Notes: generated by a model from the letters alone, not told the origin. A DNA stretch of 64,000 nucleotides from Nitrospira sp. (GCA_024760545.1 CP060501.1:2930036-2994035); one strand, 5' to 3'; shown: positions 33,656 to 44,053, numbered from the stretch's first letter. A program made the numbers and translations.

Positions 33656-34440
33656 TTCGTCGCGACTGGTGTGTCGTCGGCAACTTTTTGGTCGGGATCT
33701 CGCTGGTATGGTCCGGTGCACTGCCGGTGAATGCCACCACGCTCGATGCGAAGCCGCCAAGCAGTTCGGCGGAACTCAGCACCATACGCGGTGTCGTCAA
33801 GGCGACCGCGCAGGCTACTTTGGCCAGCCAGGTGCAAGGCCGAATCAGCAAGCTACCCTTTAAAGAAGGCCAACGGTTCAAGAAAGGGGCATTGTTGGTA
33901 GCGCTTGACTGTTCCAAATACGAAGCGGAACTGGCCAGCGCGCAGGCTGAGTATCGTGGGAAGCAGAAAACCTATGAGAATAATCTGCGCCTGTCCGCAC
34001 ATCAGGCCGTCGGACATCTTGAGCTCGACGTTTCCCAGGCCGAGACAGAGAAAGCACTCGCTGCCGTGAGGGCCGCGCAGGTCAATGTCAGCGGATGTAC
34101 AGTGCTGGCGCCATTTCCCGGACGTGTAGTCAAGGCCATCGCCAATGAGCACGAAAACGTATTTCCCAACGATCAACTCATCAGTCTCTTGGATGACAGC
34201 CGGCTCGAGATAGAGCTGATCCTGCCTTCGCGGTCACTGACATGGCTGAAAGTCGGCCAGCCGTTTGAATATGCGGTGGATGAGACGGGATCCTGCTATT
34301 CGGCCGTCGTGGAAGACATCGGAGCAAACGTTGATCCTGCCAGCCAGACAGTCAAAGTAAAGGGACTATTTCGTACGAAACCGGACCGGGTCCTCTCCGG
34401 AATGAGCGGTATCGCGTCGTTCGCGGAAGGTCCGCATTGA
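33652..34440 (+). CDS. periplasmic adaptor (HlyD/RND membrane-fusion protein)
   Basis: A 262-residue adaptor. A signal peptide (FLVGISLVWSGALPVNA) precedes the barrel-sandwich hybrid: IRGVVKATAQATLASQVQGR, ISKLPFKEGQRFKKGALLVA, then a helical hairpin (ELASAQAEYRGKQKTYENNL) and the return strand GCTVLAPFPGRVVKAIANEH. GTG 33652 is chosen because AAGGAG is well spaced and the TolC stop overlaps it; a longer frame runs inside the TolC gene. It would bridge TolC and the inner-membrane components encoded downstream. Confidence 0.9.
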   Translation: MIRRDWCVVGNFLVGISLVWSGALPVNATTLDAKPPSSSAELSTIRGVVKATAQATLASQVQGRISKLPFKEGQRFKKGALLVALDCSKYEAELASAQAEYRGKQKTYENNLRLSAHQAVGHLELDVSQAETEKALAAVRAAQVNVSGCTVLAPFPGRVVKAIANEHENVFPNDQLISLLDDSRLEIELILPSRSLTWLKVGQPFEYAVDETGSCYSAVVEDIGANVDPASQTVKVKGLFRTKPDRVLSGMSGIASFAEGPH

Positions 34441-34450
34441 TCACGCCGTT

Positions 34451-35832
34451 ATGGTGTCAGTAGAAGCCCCACTTCACAGCGCACTTCCAAAAAATACCTC
34501 GTGGTCTACGCTTCTTCAACTGGAAGGGATGGTGCGGGCCGCCAGAACCACGCAGGAACTGCAATTTCTCTTCGTCAATGAAACGCGTCGCCTGGTCTCC
34601 TACCGCCAGGCCGTTTTGCTGATATCTCCTACAACCGCTTCGCCGAAGTATGAGGTACGTGCCGCATCGAGCGTTCCGGTCGTCGATCGCACGATGCCCC
34701 TTATCCAATGGACCGAATGCTTGGTTGATGACCTGCGTAAGGCATCGACAAGCCAGGAGATCCGTCATATTGTCGAAATCGATTGTCCTGCCGAATTCAA
34801 ATCTGACTGGAAGGAATTTACCGCCGGTCATGGCCTCTGGTGTCCCCTCAAGCATCCGGACGGACAGATCGTCGGAGGCTTGTGGCTCACGCGAGAGCAG
34901 CCGTGGCCGGATCACGAACGCACGGTTCTACAGCGTCTCAGTGAGACCTATGCCTACGCGTGGCGGGCCGTTGGTCTGTCTCAGAGCTCGCGTTGGCAAT
35001 GGAGGCTCAGCCGGACAACGACTTGGCTGCTCACCGGAACGATGGTCGGGGCCATGATCATCCCCGTCCCCATGTCGACGTTGGCTCCCGCCAAGATCGT
35101 GGCCAAGGACCCGCTGATCGTGAGCGCTCCGATTGACGGAGTCATCTCGGACGTTGTCGTGTTACCCAATACACAGGTCGCGCAAGGTGACGTGTTGTTC
35201 AGGTATGAGGACACGACCTTCCGCAGTGAATATCAGATTGCGGAGCGCAATCTTGATGTCGCGATGGCGCAGTATCGCCGCGCGGCTCAGGGAGCGTTCG
35301 TGGCAGCCGAACAGAAGGCCGACGTGCCACTGTTGAAAGCCGAAGTCGAGCTGCGGGAAACGGAGCGAAACTATGCGTACGAACGATTGAACAAGGTCAA
35401 TGTCAAGGCCGAAAGGGCCGGACTTGTCCTCTACACCGACAAATCCGATTGGACTGGGAAGCCGGTTGTCGTCGGTCAGCGCATTTCGGTCAGCGCATTA
35501 TGGAACTGGCGAACCTTCGGCAGGTGGAAGTCAGGATTGACCTTCCGGTTGACGATGCCATTGTGCTGCGGGAAGGGGCATCGGTGTCGGTATATCTCCA
35601 CGCCCATCCGTTATCCAGCGTGCCGGCCACGGTGAGCCATGCGAGCTACCATGCCGAAGTCTTGCCGAACAACGTATTGGCCTATCGCGTAACAGCGCAG
35701 CTCGTGCAAAGCGAAGCAGAATTACGGATTGGCTGGCAGGGAAGCGCCAAGATCTATGGAGAACGGGTCTCACTATTCACGTATTTGTTCCGTCGCCCGA
35801 TCTCCACGTTGAGACCATGGATTGGGCAATGA
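34451..35832 (+). pseudogene. GAF-HlyD periplasmic adaptor, frameshifted by 14-bp tandem duplication
   Basis: The first frame encodes a GAF-like domain (residues 20-170), a TM helix near 195-215 (WLLTGTMVGAMIIPVP) and the first half of a HlyD barrel (VSAPIDGVISDVVVLPNTQV). At 35472-35499 a perfect 14-bp tandem repeat shifts the frame, so translation reads off into unrelated sequence and stops at 35635. The lost C-terminal part is intact in another frame: MELANLRQVEVRIDLPVDDA, then VSVYLHAHPLSSVP and an ending at 35832 that overlaps the M50 gene. Removing one 14-bp copy restores VVVGQRIMELANL exactly. It may be inactive, a reversible variant or a sequencing error. Confidence 0.85.
35472..35499 (+). 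repeat. perfect 14-bp tandem duplication inside adaptor gene
   Basis: TCGGTCAGCGCATT occurs twice back to back (35472-35485 and 35486-35499). The duplication adds 14 bases, not a multiple of three, and exactly accounts for the frame change in the surrounding gene. Confidence 0.95.
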
Positions 35833-37961
35833 CCCCGACGGTACCGCAAAAGAGCACGGTGATCCTTCCGCCAATGCGAGAGGATCTGCAGCTTCTCGCC
35901 GGGGTTCCAGCGGACGATGGGTCGCCGACCTGGGTCCTCGTAGACCCCCTCCGCGGAAAATATTTCCAGATCGGGTGGCAAGCCTATCAGATACTCTCAC
36001 GGTGGAACGGCAGATCGGCAGAGGCCGTGACGACGGCGATTCATGCCGAGACGACCTGCCGCGTGACTCTCAAACACATCGATGATCTGTTGAAGTTCTT
36101 GCATGGACACCATCTCATGCGTGACCCGCCGCAAGGGGGCTACCGAACCTATGGTTCTCAATCAGAAGCGGCAAGGCCGCAGTGGCTGATGTGGTTGGTG
36201 CACCACTATCTGTTTGTTCAAATCCCACTGGTTCGGCCGAATCGGTTTCTTCGGGCCACTCTCCCATATATCGAATGGCTCTTCGCGCCATCGACGGCCT
36301 GGATCATTGGGCTCCTCGGGCTTATCGGTCTCTATCTCGCATCCCGCCAGTGGAACACTTTTACGGCCACCATGCTGCATTTTTTCACGCCGCAGGGCTT
36401 GATGCTGTATGTCCTATGTCTGGTCATCGTCAAGATCTTGCATGAGCTCGGGCATGCCTATACCGCGACGCGCTACGGGTGTCGCGTATCCACGATGGGC
36501 ATCGCCCTCGTGCTCATGGTGCCGATGCTGTATTCAGATACTTCGGAAGCGTGGAAGCTCACCGCTCGTCGTCAGCGTGCGGCCATCGGTGCTGCTGGGA
36601 TCATCGTTGAATGCTCATTGGCGGCGGTCTCGATTTGCGCCTGGAACTTTCTGGATGATGGGGTGGAAAGAAGTGTGACATTTTTTATAGCAACGACGAG
36701 TTTGGCGCTGGGGGTGGGAATCAATCTCAATCCCTTCATACGCTTCGACGGGTACTACGTGCTCTCCGACTTGCTGGGTATCCCCAATTTACATGACCGT
36801 GCTTGTACCTTTGGACAATGGCAGCTCAGGCGGTTGGTATTTGGACTGGAAACGCCGATGCCTGAATCGGTCTCTGCTACGCGGCGTCGCTTTTTGGTTG
36901 GTTTCGCGTGGGCTACGTGGCTGTACCGCTTTCTCTTGTTTCTCGGAATTGCCTTCGTCGTCTATCACTTCTTCTTCAAATTGCTGGGACTTCTTTTGTT
37001 CGCATTTGAAATCGGCTGGTTCATTCTGCTGCCGATCCTGCGTGAGCTGAAAGCCTGGTGGACGCTACGCGGAGCAGTGCGTGACCCGGGGCGAGTGTGG
37101 ATATCGGCCGGAGCCGCAGTCTTGCTGGCTATGGTGTTCATCATTCCCTGGTCGGATCGGATCAGCTTGCCGGCGGTGTTGGAATCAACGCCGCATGCCA
37201 CAATCTATGCGTCGGTGCCGGGGAGAATTGTCGAATTGACCGTAGCGGAAGGGGGACATGTGCAAAAGGGCGATGGAATGATGACATTGGAATCACCGGC
37301 CTTGGAAAAGGATATTGCCTTGACCAAAAAACAGATCGAGGTCGAGCAACTGAGAGGTCGGCGAGAGTCCCATGATCAGGAAAAACTCGCAAGGCGTGAC
37401 GTGACGTTGGAAGAACTGAAATCTCGGCTCACTCAGCTCGAGGGGCTGGTGCAACAGCAGCACAATCTGTCCCTCGCTACGCCGATCTCGGGAGTGGTGG
37501 CCGACCGAGCCGAGGCCTTACATGTGGGACGATGGATCAATAGGGAGCTGCCGCTCGCGTACATTGTTGATCCGGTTGGAGAAGAACTGCATGCGTTGGC
37601 CACCGAAACCGACGTGGGTTATCTCCGCGTGGGCCAGTCAGCACGATTTATTCCGGAAGGTGCGGAGCGGCCGAGTTTGAAGGCGCAAGTCATCGAGATT
37701 CGGGACATCGATGAAAGCAGCTACTCCGTTCCTTACCTCGCCTCTCTCTACGGCGGCGAAGTGCCGGTTCGAGAAGATGCCAATCACAAATTGAGGCCGG
37801 AGACCTCCATCTATCGCATCACGTTGCGCCTTACCGAGCCGCCGCCACGATGGAACCAAGCTGTGCGAGGGACTGTGCTGGTAGAGGGCCCACGTATCAG
37901 CTTAGTCCACCACGCCTGGGAAAAGGGGGTTCGGATTCTGATTCGAGAAAGCGGAGTTTAA
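35817..37961 (+). CDS. PqqD-like / M50 site-2-protease / HlyD fusion protein
   Basis: A 714-residue membrane protein. Residues 20-105 resemble a PqqD-like domain (WVLVDPLRGKYFQIGWQAYQ). Residues 130-440 are multi-pass membrane with the zinc-protease motif HELGH at 209-213 and the second motif NPFIRFDGYYVLSD near 305. Residues 455-714 form a HlyD/lipoyl barrel with coiled coil (GRIVELTVAEGGHVQKGDGM, ATPISGVVADRAEALHVGRW). Such proteins occur next to LEPR/DUF4347 adhesins and may process or export them; this is inference. Its start overlaps the adaptor's end by 16 bases. Confidence 0.88.
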   Translation: MDWAMTPTVPQKSTVILPPMREDLQLLAGVPADDGSPTWVLVDPLRGKYFQIGWQAYQILSRWNGRSAEAVTTAIHAETTCRVTLKHIDDLLKFLHGHHLMRDPPQGGYRTYGSQSEAARPQWLMWLVHHYLFVQIPLVRPNRFLRATLPYIEWLFAPSTAWIIGLLGLIGLYLASRQWNTFTATMLHFFTPQGLMLYVLCLVIVKILHELGHAYTATRYGCRVSTMGIALVLMVPMLYSDTSEAWKLTARRQRAAIGAAGIIVECSLAAVSICAWNFLDDGVERSVTFFIATTSLALGVGINLNPFIRFDGYYVLSDLLGIPNLHDRACTFGQWQLRRLVFGLETPMPESVSATRRRFLVGFAWATWLYRFLLFLGIAFVVYHFFFKLLGLLLFAFEIGWFILLPILRELKAWWTLRGAVRDPGRVWISAGAAVLLAMVFIIPWSDRISLPAVLESTPHATIYASVPGRIVELTVAEGGHVQKGDGMMTLESPALEKDIALTKKQIEVEQLRGRRESHDQEKLARRDVTLEELKSRLTQLEGLVQQQHNLSLATPISGVVADRAEALHVGRWINRELPLAYIVDPVGEELHALATETDVGYLRVGQSARFIPEGAERPSLKAQVIEIRDIDESSYSVPYLASLYGGEVPVREDANHKLRPETSIYRITLRLTEPPPRWNQAVRGTVLVEGPRISLVHHAWEKGVRILIRESGV

Positions 37962-38100
37962 ATGCGGCACGGTAGATTAGTACCGCAGCCATCACACTTA
38001 AGTAATTAGCATTTGTTAGAAATATGAATTTGCTTCGTGGGGCAGCGCTCGCCTTGTAACATTCCTTGATACATCGCGAACTCAGGTCTTGCCAAACTGA

Positions 38101-41100
38101 ATGCGAATACTAGGTAGGCGAAAGAAAACCGGAGTGAAATCAGTCTGCGGGAAGCGGCCAGCGTCCGTACCAGTGAGTCCGCCTCTCCCCACGTATGGCC
38201 CTTCCTGGATTGCGCTCGAACCACGGATTATGTTCGACGGAGCCGCAGTGGCTACAGCCGGCACGGTGATTGTCGATCAGGTCGCGCAGCGGCAGGCGGA
38301 TACGGCTACCTCGCCCGATCACGCGACAACGACTGACCACACCCCCAATGCGGCGCCGACAGGCGAGTCGCCACGCACGGGTGGTGACCAAGCGTTATTC
38401 GACGCCTTGGCGGCTTACGACACGCCGATGGCTCGGCAGGAAATTGCGTTCCTTTCCCCCAGTGTTCGTGACTACCAACATCTTCTCAACGGCATCAGTT
38501 CCAACGTCGAAGTGGTCGTGCTTGACCCCACGCGTGATGGGGTGACGCAAATCGCTGAGACATTCGCCACGCGCACAAGCGTCGATGCGGTTCATTTGAT
38601 TGCAGAAGGGACGGAAGCGGAACTCCATCTTGGCGCCAGCATGATCACCCAGGAGTCGCTCAGCACGACCTACGCGCAGCAGTTCCGTCAGATCGGTCAA
38701 AGTCTCACTCAGCGTGCCGATATCCTGGTCTACGGCTGTAACTTCGGGCGAGGGAAGGCAGGCCAGCTCGCGATTTCGACCCTGGCATCCCTCACGGGTG
38801 CCGATGTCGCGGCCAGTACAGATCTGACCGGGGCGGCGGGCCTAGGCGGGGACTGGACGTTGGAAGTCAATACCGGTGTTATCGAGAGCGACATCGCCGT
38901 CACTGCACAAGGACAGACGGTCTATGGTGAGGTCCTCGATATCACGACCGGACTATTGGGGCATTGGACCTTCGACTCGAACGCAAATGATTCAAGCGGC
39001 AACAACTACAACGGCACGTTGACGAACGGCGCATTCGTCGATGGCACGGATGCCACAGACATCGTCGGTATCGCCAAGCTTTCCCTAGACATCTCGAACG
39101 ACTATGTCGATCTATCGGCTCACAAGGGAAGTTTCGAATTTCTCAGTCAGGGCACCGTGGCGATGTGGATCAAAACCACCGGCACGAGCGCTGACCTTTT
39201 CGATATCGGCAAGACGACCGTTAACTCTAGCGTTGCCAGCCTGTGGATCACCGGGTCCGGCAAGCTCAGCTTTGAAGTGTGGGAAAACAACTCCGCCATC
39301 CTGCGAGTCAATTCGGTAGCCTCGGTCAACGACGGACAATGGCACCATGTCGCAGCGACGGTGAACACGAGCGGCAACAAACTCTACATCGACGGTGTCC
39401 AAGCCTCCGTGACTTATAGTCAGGGAAACTCATCAACCACGGCGTTTTACGACGATGTGACCGGGATCAATAACATGCAGATCGGCCGCTTCTCCCATTC
39501 GGCAGGTAATGGGCTCTACTACACCGGCTTGATCGACGATATCCGTGTCTACAATCGTGCCCTTTCCAGCGGAGATATGGGGGAGCTGTATGCCACCGGC
39601 AACGATGCGCCGACGATCACCAACCTGGCGGGAGACACTCTGGCATACAGCGAGGGCGATGGGGCGGTGGTGCTCGAACAGGGAGGCAACGCGGCGGTGA
39701 CCGATGTGGATTCCGCCGACTTCAACACCGGGACCCTCACTGTGTCCTTCATGGCCGGCAGCGACAGCACCGAAGACGTGCTCAGCGTCCGCCATCAAGG
39801 CACGGGACCTGGGCAGATCGGGGTCAGCGGAGCGACCGTGACGTACGGCGGGACGACTATCGGAACGGTGGCTGGGGGCAGTGGCGGTGCGAACCTGGTC
39901 ATTACGCTCAACAGCAGTGCGACGCCCACGGCCGTCACCGCTCTTGCGAAGAATATCACCTATGAGAACACGGATACCGCGGCGCCGACGACGGGGGCGC
40001 GCACGGTGCGCTATGTACTCACCGATGGGGACGGTGGCACTAGTGCCAACTACGATATCACCGTCACGGTCAGTGGGGTGAACGATGCCCCCATGGTCAC
40101 GAGCAATGGCGGCGGGGCAGCCGCCTCGATCAACGTCGCCGAGAACAATACGGCCGTCACGACCGTCGCTGCCACCGATGTCGATGCGGGGCAGACGTTG
40201 AGCTACAGTCTGGCGGGTGGTGCGGATCAAGCGTTGTTCACCATCGATACCACCACCGGCGCCCTGAGTTTCAACACCGCACCCAACTTCGAGGTGCCGA
40301 CGGATAGTGGTGGAAACAATGTGTGCAACGTCACCGTGCAGGTGAACGACGGCAATGGCGGCATCGATACTCAGGCCCTCGCCATCACCGTCACCAATCT
40401 GAATGAAGCCCCCATCATCACCAGCAACGGCGGGGGAGCTTCGGCCAGTGCGAACATCACGGAAAACACCACTGCTGTGACCACCGTGACCGCAACCGAG
40501 ACCGACTTTGGGCAGACCTTGACCTACAGCCTCAGCGGCGGGGCCGACCAGGCCTTCTTCACGATCGACAGCAACACCGGAGTGTTGACCTTCATCTCTC
40601 CCCCAGACTTTGAAACGCCGGCGGACAGCGGCGGGAACAACGTCTATGACGTCACCGTGCAGGTGACAGACGGGGACGGCGGCACCGATACCCAAGATCT
40701 TGCCGTGACTGTCACCAACGTGAACGCGGCACCCGTAATTACCAGTAATGGTGGGGGCGCGTCCGGCAACACAGATGTCGAAGAACATACCACCATCGTG
40801 ACCACCGTGACGGCCACCGATGTCGATGGCGGGCAGATTCTCACCTACCGTCTCAACGGCGGAGCCGATCAGGCCTTCTTCACGATCGACAGTAGCACCG
40901 GAGTCTTGAGCTTCATTTCCGCTCCCGATTTTGAAGTGCCGACCGACAGCGGTGGGAACAACGTCTACGACGTCACGGTGCAGGTGGACGACGGTAATGG
41001 GGGCATCGATACCCAAGCCCTCGCCGTCACCGTCACTGATGTCAACGTCGCCCCCGTCATCACGAGTAACGGCGGCGGGGCTTCGGCCTCGATCAACGTG

Positions 41101-44040
41101 GCCGAGAACAATACGGCCGTCACGACCGCCGCCGCCACCGATGTCGATGCGGGGCAGATTCTCACCTACAGTCTCAGCGGGGGTGCGGATCAAGCGTTGT
41201 TCACCATCGATACCACCACCGGCGTCCTGAGCTTTCTCGCCGCCCCGAACTTTGAAGTGCCGACCGACAGCGGGGCGGATAACGTCTACGATGTTGCGGT
41301 GCAGGTGGACGACGGCGAAGGGGGCATCGATATGCAAACCCTCGCCGTCATGGTAACGAACGTCAACGAGGCCCCCGTCATTACCGGTAACGGCGGCGGG
41401 GCTTCGGCCTCGATCAACGTCGCTGAGAACAATACGGCCGTCACTAGCGTGATTGCCACGGATGTCGATGATGGCCAGACGTTGACCTATAGCCTCAGCG
41501 GCGGGGCCGATACGGCCGAGTTCACCATCGATAGCGACACTGGGGCGCTAAGCTTTGTCACGGCCCCCAACTTCGAGGGGCCGACCGACAGCGGCGGCAA
41601 CAACGTGTACGACGTGACGGTGCTGGTGAGCGATGGCAACGGAGGCACGGATACCCAGGCCCTCGCCGTCATGGTAACGAACGTCAACGAGGCCCCCGTC
41701 ATTACCGGTAACGGCGGCGGGGCCTCGGCCTCGATCAACGTCGCTGAGAACAATACGGCCGTCACCAGCGTGACCACCACAGATGTCGATGCGGGGCAGA
41801 CTCTCACCTACAGTCTCGGCGGGGGTGCCGATCAGACTCTCTTTGCGATTGATAGCAACAGCGGGGTGCTCACCTTCCTCACTGAGCCGGACTATGAAAT
41901 CTCGGCCGATACTGGCGGCAACAACGTCTATGACGTGACGGTTCAAGTGAGCGACGGCAACGGCGGAATCGACACGCAAACCCTGGCTGTGACAGTGACG
42001 AATGTGAACGAACTCCCGGTGGTCACGAGTAACGGCGGCGGGACCTCGGCCTCGATCAACGTGGCCGAGAACGGTACGGACGTCACCAGCGTGACCGCCA
42101 CGGATGTCGATGATGGGCAGACGCTCACCTACAGCATTAACGGCGGCGCTGATCAGGGTCTCTTTACGATTGATGTCAATACCGGCGTGCTGAGTTTCAA
42201 CACCGCCCCCAACTTCGAGGTGCCGACGGATAGTGGTGGAAACAACGTCTACAACGTCACTGTGCAGGTGAGCGACGGCAACGGCGGCACGGATACCCAG
42301 AGCCTCGCCGTCACGGTCACCGACGTGAACGAAGCGCCCGTGATCACGAGTAACGGCGGCGGGGCCTCCGGTATCACCAACATGGCAGAGAATAGTACAG
42401 CCGTGACCATGGTGACGGCCACCGATGTCGATGCCGGGCAGACGTTGACCTATAGTCTTAGCGGCGGGGCCGATGCGGCCGAGTTCACTATCGACAGTAG
42501 CACCGGCGCGTTGAGTTTTCTCACCGCGCCCAACTTCGAGGCGCCGACGGACAGTGGGGGAGATAATACGTACGATGTGACGGTCCAGGTAGATGATAGC
42601 AACGGGGGCACGGATACCCAGACCCTGGCCATTGTCGTCACAAACGCCAATGATGCGCCGGTGGTGGCAGCCAACACTGGCTTCATGGTGGCTCAAGGCG
42701 GGACAGCTTCAATCACTCTAGGTGAGCTACAGGTGACCGATGTTGATAATACCCCTGTGCAGCTGACCTATACAGTGACCGTCGGACCAGTGAACGGTCA
42801 ACTTCAGCTCTCCACCGCTCTCGGTATACCCATCACCGGTTTCACTCAAGCACAGATCAATGCCGGTGAGGTTGTCTATGTTCATAACGGCTCACTGACT
42901 ACCGGCGACGCCTTTACGTTTACAGTCAGTGATGGAGCTGGGGGGAATATAGCGGCCACTACGTTTGGAATTACGGTGACCGGTGTGAATAACACTCCGA
43001 CGCTGGCTGTGAATGGTGGCTCTACGGTCGTTCAAGGATTGCCCGATGTGATTACAGCGGGTGAGCTGCAAGTGATCGACCTCAACAATACTCCGGCCCA
43101 GTTGATTTATACCGTCACAACTGTTCCCAGTAATGGTCAACTCGAACTGACGACCAACCCCGGCGTGGTGATCACGACCTTCACGCAAGCCGATATTGAT
43201 GCTGGCCACGTGGTGTTTGTCCATAGTGGCGCCGTCGCCGCGAGCGACAGCTTTACGTTCACAGTCAGCGATGGATCCGGAGGGACGATTGGAACGACGA
43301 GGTTTGCGTTTACAGTGGCACCGTTTATCCCACCGCCGGGTGATGGTGGGGGTAGCAGTGGCGCTGCAGGAGGCTCCGGAGGCACTGGAGGTACCGGTTT
43401 AGGGTCTGGCTCACGCTCAGGATCCGACACAGGGTCCACTCCTGGTCGTAGCAATGGAATCATTCCCCCTCAGCTGGAGCTGACTTCAGTGCCAATGGGG
43501 ACGGCTGGACTGAGCAAAGAGGTCTCCGTCGTGGGTGCGACCCACGACTTGCCGCCGAGGACAGTGATGGCGACTCGATTGGTGGCCAGGATCGAACCTC
43601 CGGGTATTGCGGCCCAGGAACTGCCGAAGTTGTCGATGGAACAGCCGTCGCCGCCGATAAAGAAAGTCTTGGTCGTCGGGCACAAGCTTGTCGAGCAGTT
43701 GACCAGGTTAGCCGATGATCTGGAACGCGGAGTGCAAGAACGAGAGTCGCAGACTCACCTCATGGGGCGGGTGGCGTCATTCTCAGGGGTGGCCTTATCT
43801 GCGGGATTCGTCGCCTGGATTCTCCGTGGTGGGTCGTTGATCGCGAGTTTCCTGGTTTCGATGCCGGCCTGGAGGCGTTTTGACCCTCTGCCTGTGTTGT
43901 GGCTGGGAGAAAGCGATCGCCGAAAACGCGATCGCACGGCGCGCGAGGCAGATGAACATGAGAAGCGGCAATTCCGCGGCCTGGATCGCGTGTTGAAATC
44001 TTCGAATCACGGACCAAATAGACAGAATCGACGTCCATGA
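38101..44040 (+). CDS. giant surface adhesin: LEPR motif, DUF4347, LamG and cadherin repeats
   Basis: A 1979-residue protein. Near the N-terminus is ALEPRIMFDGAA (residues 38-49), the LEPR-type processing/sorting motif, followed by a DUF4347 domain (to about 280), a LamG-like domain at about 285-500 (LLGHWTFDSNANDSSGNNYN) and a calcium-binding-type region. Residues 662-1517 hold eight cadherin-like repeats of 107 residues, then two cadherin-3/CSPG-like repeats. A Gly/Ser linker, then a C-terminal segment with one or two TM helices (FSGVALSAGFVAWIL, FDPLPVLWLG) conserved in this family. No signal peptide. Adhesion or biofilm role inferred; lies beside its presumed exporter. Confidence 0.9.
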   Translation: MRILGRRKKTGVKSVCGKRPASVPVSPPLPTYGPSWIALEPRIMFDGAAVATAGTVIVDQVAQRQADTATSPDHATTTDHTPNAAPTGESPRTGGDQALFDALAAYDTPMARQEIAFLSPSVRDYQHLLNGISSNVEVVVLDPTRDGVTQIAETFATRTSVDAVHLIAEGTEAELHLGASMITQESLSTTYAQQFRQIGQSLTQRADILVYGCNFGRGKAGQLAISTLASLTGADVAASTDLTGAAGLGGDWTLEVNTGVIESDIAVTAQGQTVYGEVLDITTGLLGHWTFDSNANDSSGNNYNGTLTNGAFVDGTDATDIVGIAKLSLDISNDYVDLSAHKGSFEFLSQGTVAMWIKTTGTSADLFDIGKTTVNSSVASLWITGSGKLSFEVWENNSAILRVNSVASVNDGQWHHVAATVNTSGNKLYIDGVQASVTYSQGNSSTTAFYDDVTGINNMQIGRFSHSAGNGLYYTGLIDDIRVYNRALSSGDMGELYATGNDAPTITNLAGDTLAYSEGDGAVVLEQGGNAAVTDVDSADFNTGTLTVSFMAGSDSTEDVLSVRHQGTGPGQIGVSGATVTYGGTTIGTVAGGSGGANLVITLNSSATPTAVTALAKNITYENTDTAAPTTGARTVRYVLTDGDGGTSANYDITVTVSGVNDAPMVTSNGGGAAASINVAENNTAVTTVAATDVDAGQTLSYSLAGGADQALFTIDTTTGALSFNTAPNFEVPTDSGGNNVCNVTVQVNDGNGGIDTQALAITVTNLNEAPIITSNGGGASASANITENTTAVTTVTATETDFGQTLTYSLSGGADQAFFTIDSNTGVLTFISPPDFETPADSGGNNVYDVTVQVTDGDGGTDTQDLAVTVTNVNAAPVITSNGGGASGNTDVEEHTTIVTTVTATDVDGGQILTYRLNGGADQAFFTIDSSTGVLSFISAPDFEVPTDSGGNNVYDVTVQVDDGNGGIDTQALAVTVTDVNVAPVITSNGGGASASINVAENNTAVTTAAATDVDAGQILTYSLSGGADQALFTIDTTTGVLSFLAAPNFEVPTDSGADNVYDVAVQVDDGEGGIDMQTLAVMVTNVNEAPVITGNGGGASASINVAENNTAVTSVIATDVDDGQTLTYSLSGGADTAEFTIDSDTGALSFVTAPNFEGPTDSGGNNVYDVTVLVSDGNGGTDTQALAVMVTNVNEAPVITGNGGGASASINVAENNTAVTSVTTTDVDAGQTLTYSLGGGADQTLFAIDSNSGVLTFLTEPDYEISADTGGNNVYDVTVQVSDGNGGIDTQTLAVTVTNVNELPVVTSNGGGTSASINVAENGTDVTSVTATDVDDGQTLTYSINGGADQGLFTIDVNTGVLSFNTAPNFEVPTDSGGNNVYNVTVQVSDGNGGTDTQSLAVTVTDVNEAPVITSNGGGASGITNMAENSTAVTMVTATDVDAGQTLTYSLSGGADAAEFTIDSSTGALSFLTAPNFEAPTDSGGDNTYDVTVQVDDSNGGTDTQTLAIVVTNANDAPVVAANTGFMVAQGGTASITLGELQVTDVDNTPVQLTYTVTVGPVNGQLQLSTALGIPITGFTQAQINAGEVVYVHNGSLTTGDAFTFTVSDGAGGNIAATTFGITVTGVNNTPTLAVNGGSTVVQGLPDVITAGELQVIDLNNTPAQLIYTVTTVPSNGQLELTTNPGVVITTFTQADIDAGHVVFVHSGAVAASDSFTFTVSDGSGGTIGTTRFAFTVAPFIPPPGDGGGSSGAAGGSGGTGGTGLGSGSRSGSDTGSTPGRSNGIIPPQLELTSVPMGTAGLSKEVSVVGATHDLPPRTVMATRLVARIEPPGIAAQELPKLSMEQPSPPIKKVLVVGHKLVEQLTRLADDLERGVQERESQTHLMGRVASFSGVALSAGFVAWILRGGSLIASFLVSMPAWRRFDPLPVLWLGESDRRKRDRTAREADEHEKRQFRGLDRVLKSSNHGPNRQNRRP
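40084..42651 (+). repeat. eight 321-bp cadherin-like tandem repeats
   Basis: Repeats start at 40084, 40405, 40726, 41047, 41368, 41689, 42010 and 42331, each exactly 321 bp (107 codons). The consensus opens APVITSNGGGASASINVAEN, with ATDVDAGQTLTYSLSGGADQ and NVYDVTVQVSDGNGGTDTQ. Repeats 5 and 6 differ at only two of their first 84 bases, so they were recently duplicated or converted. Confidence 0.95.
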
Positions 44041-44053
44041 ACAGAACTCAGTC

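Noticed and set aside
39433-41337. 634-codon reverse-strand open frame (and a 382-codon one at 41548-42696)
   Set aside because: Both are shadows of the cadherin repeats: they are Asp/His/Gly-rich, echo the 321-bp period and have no ribosome binding site.
40084-42651. Regular spacing that could suggest a CRISPR array
   Set aside because: Units are 321 bp, coding and in frame; no short repeat/spacer pattern.
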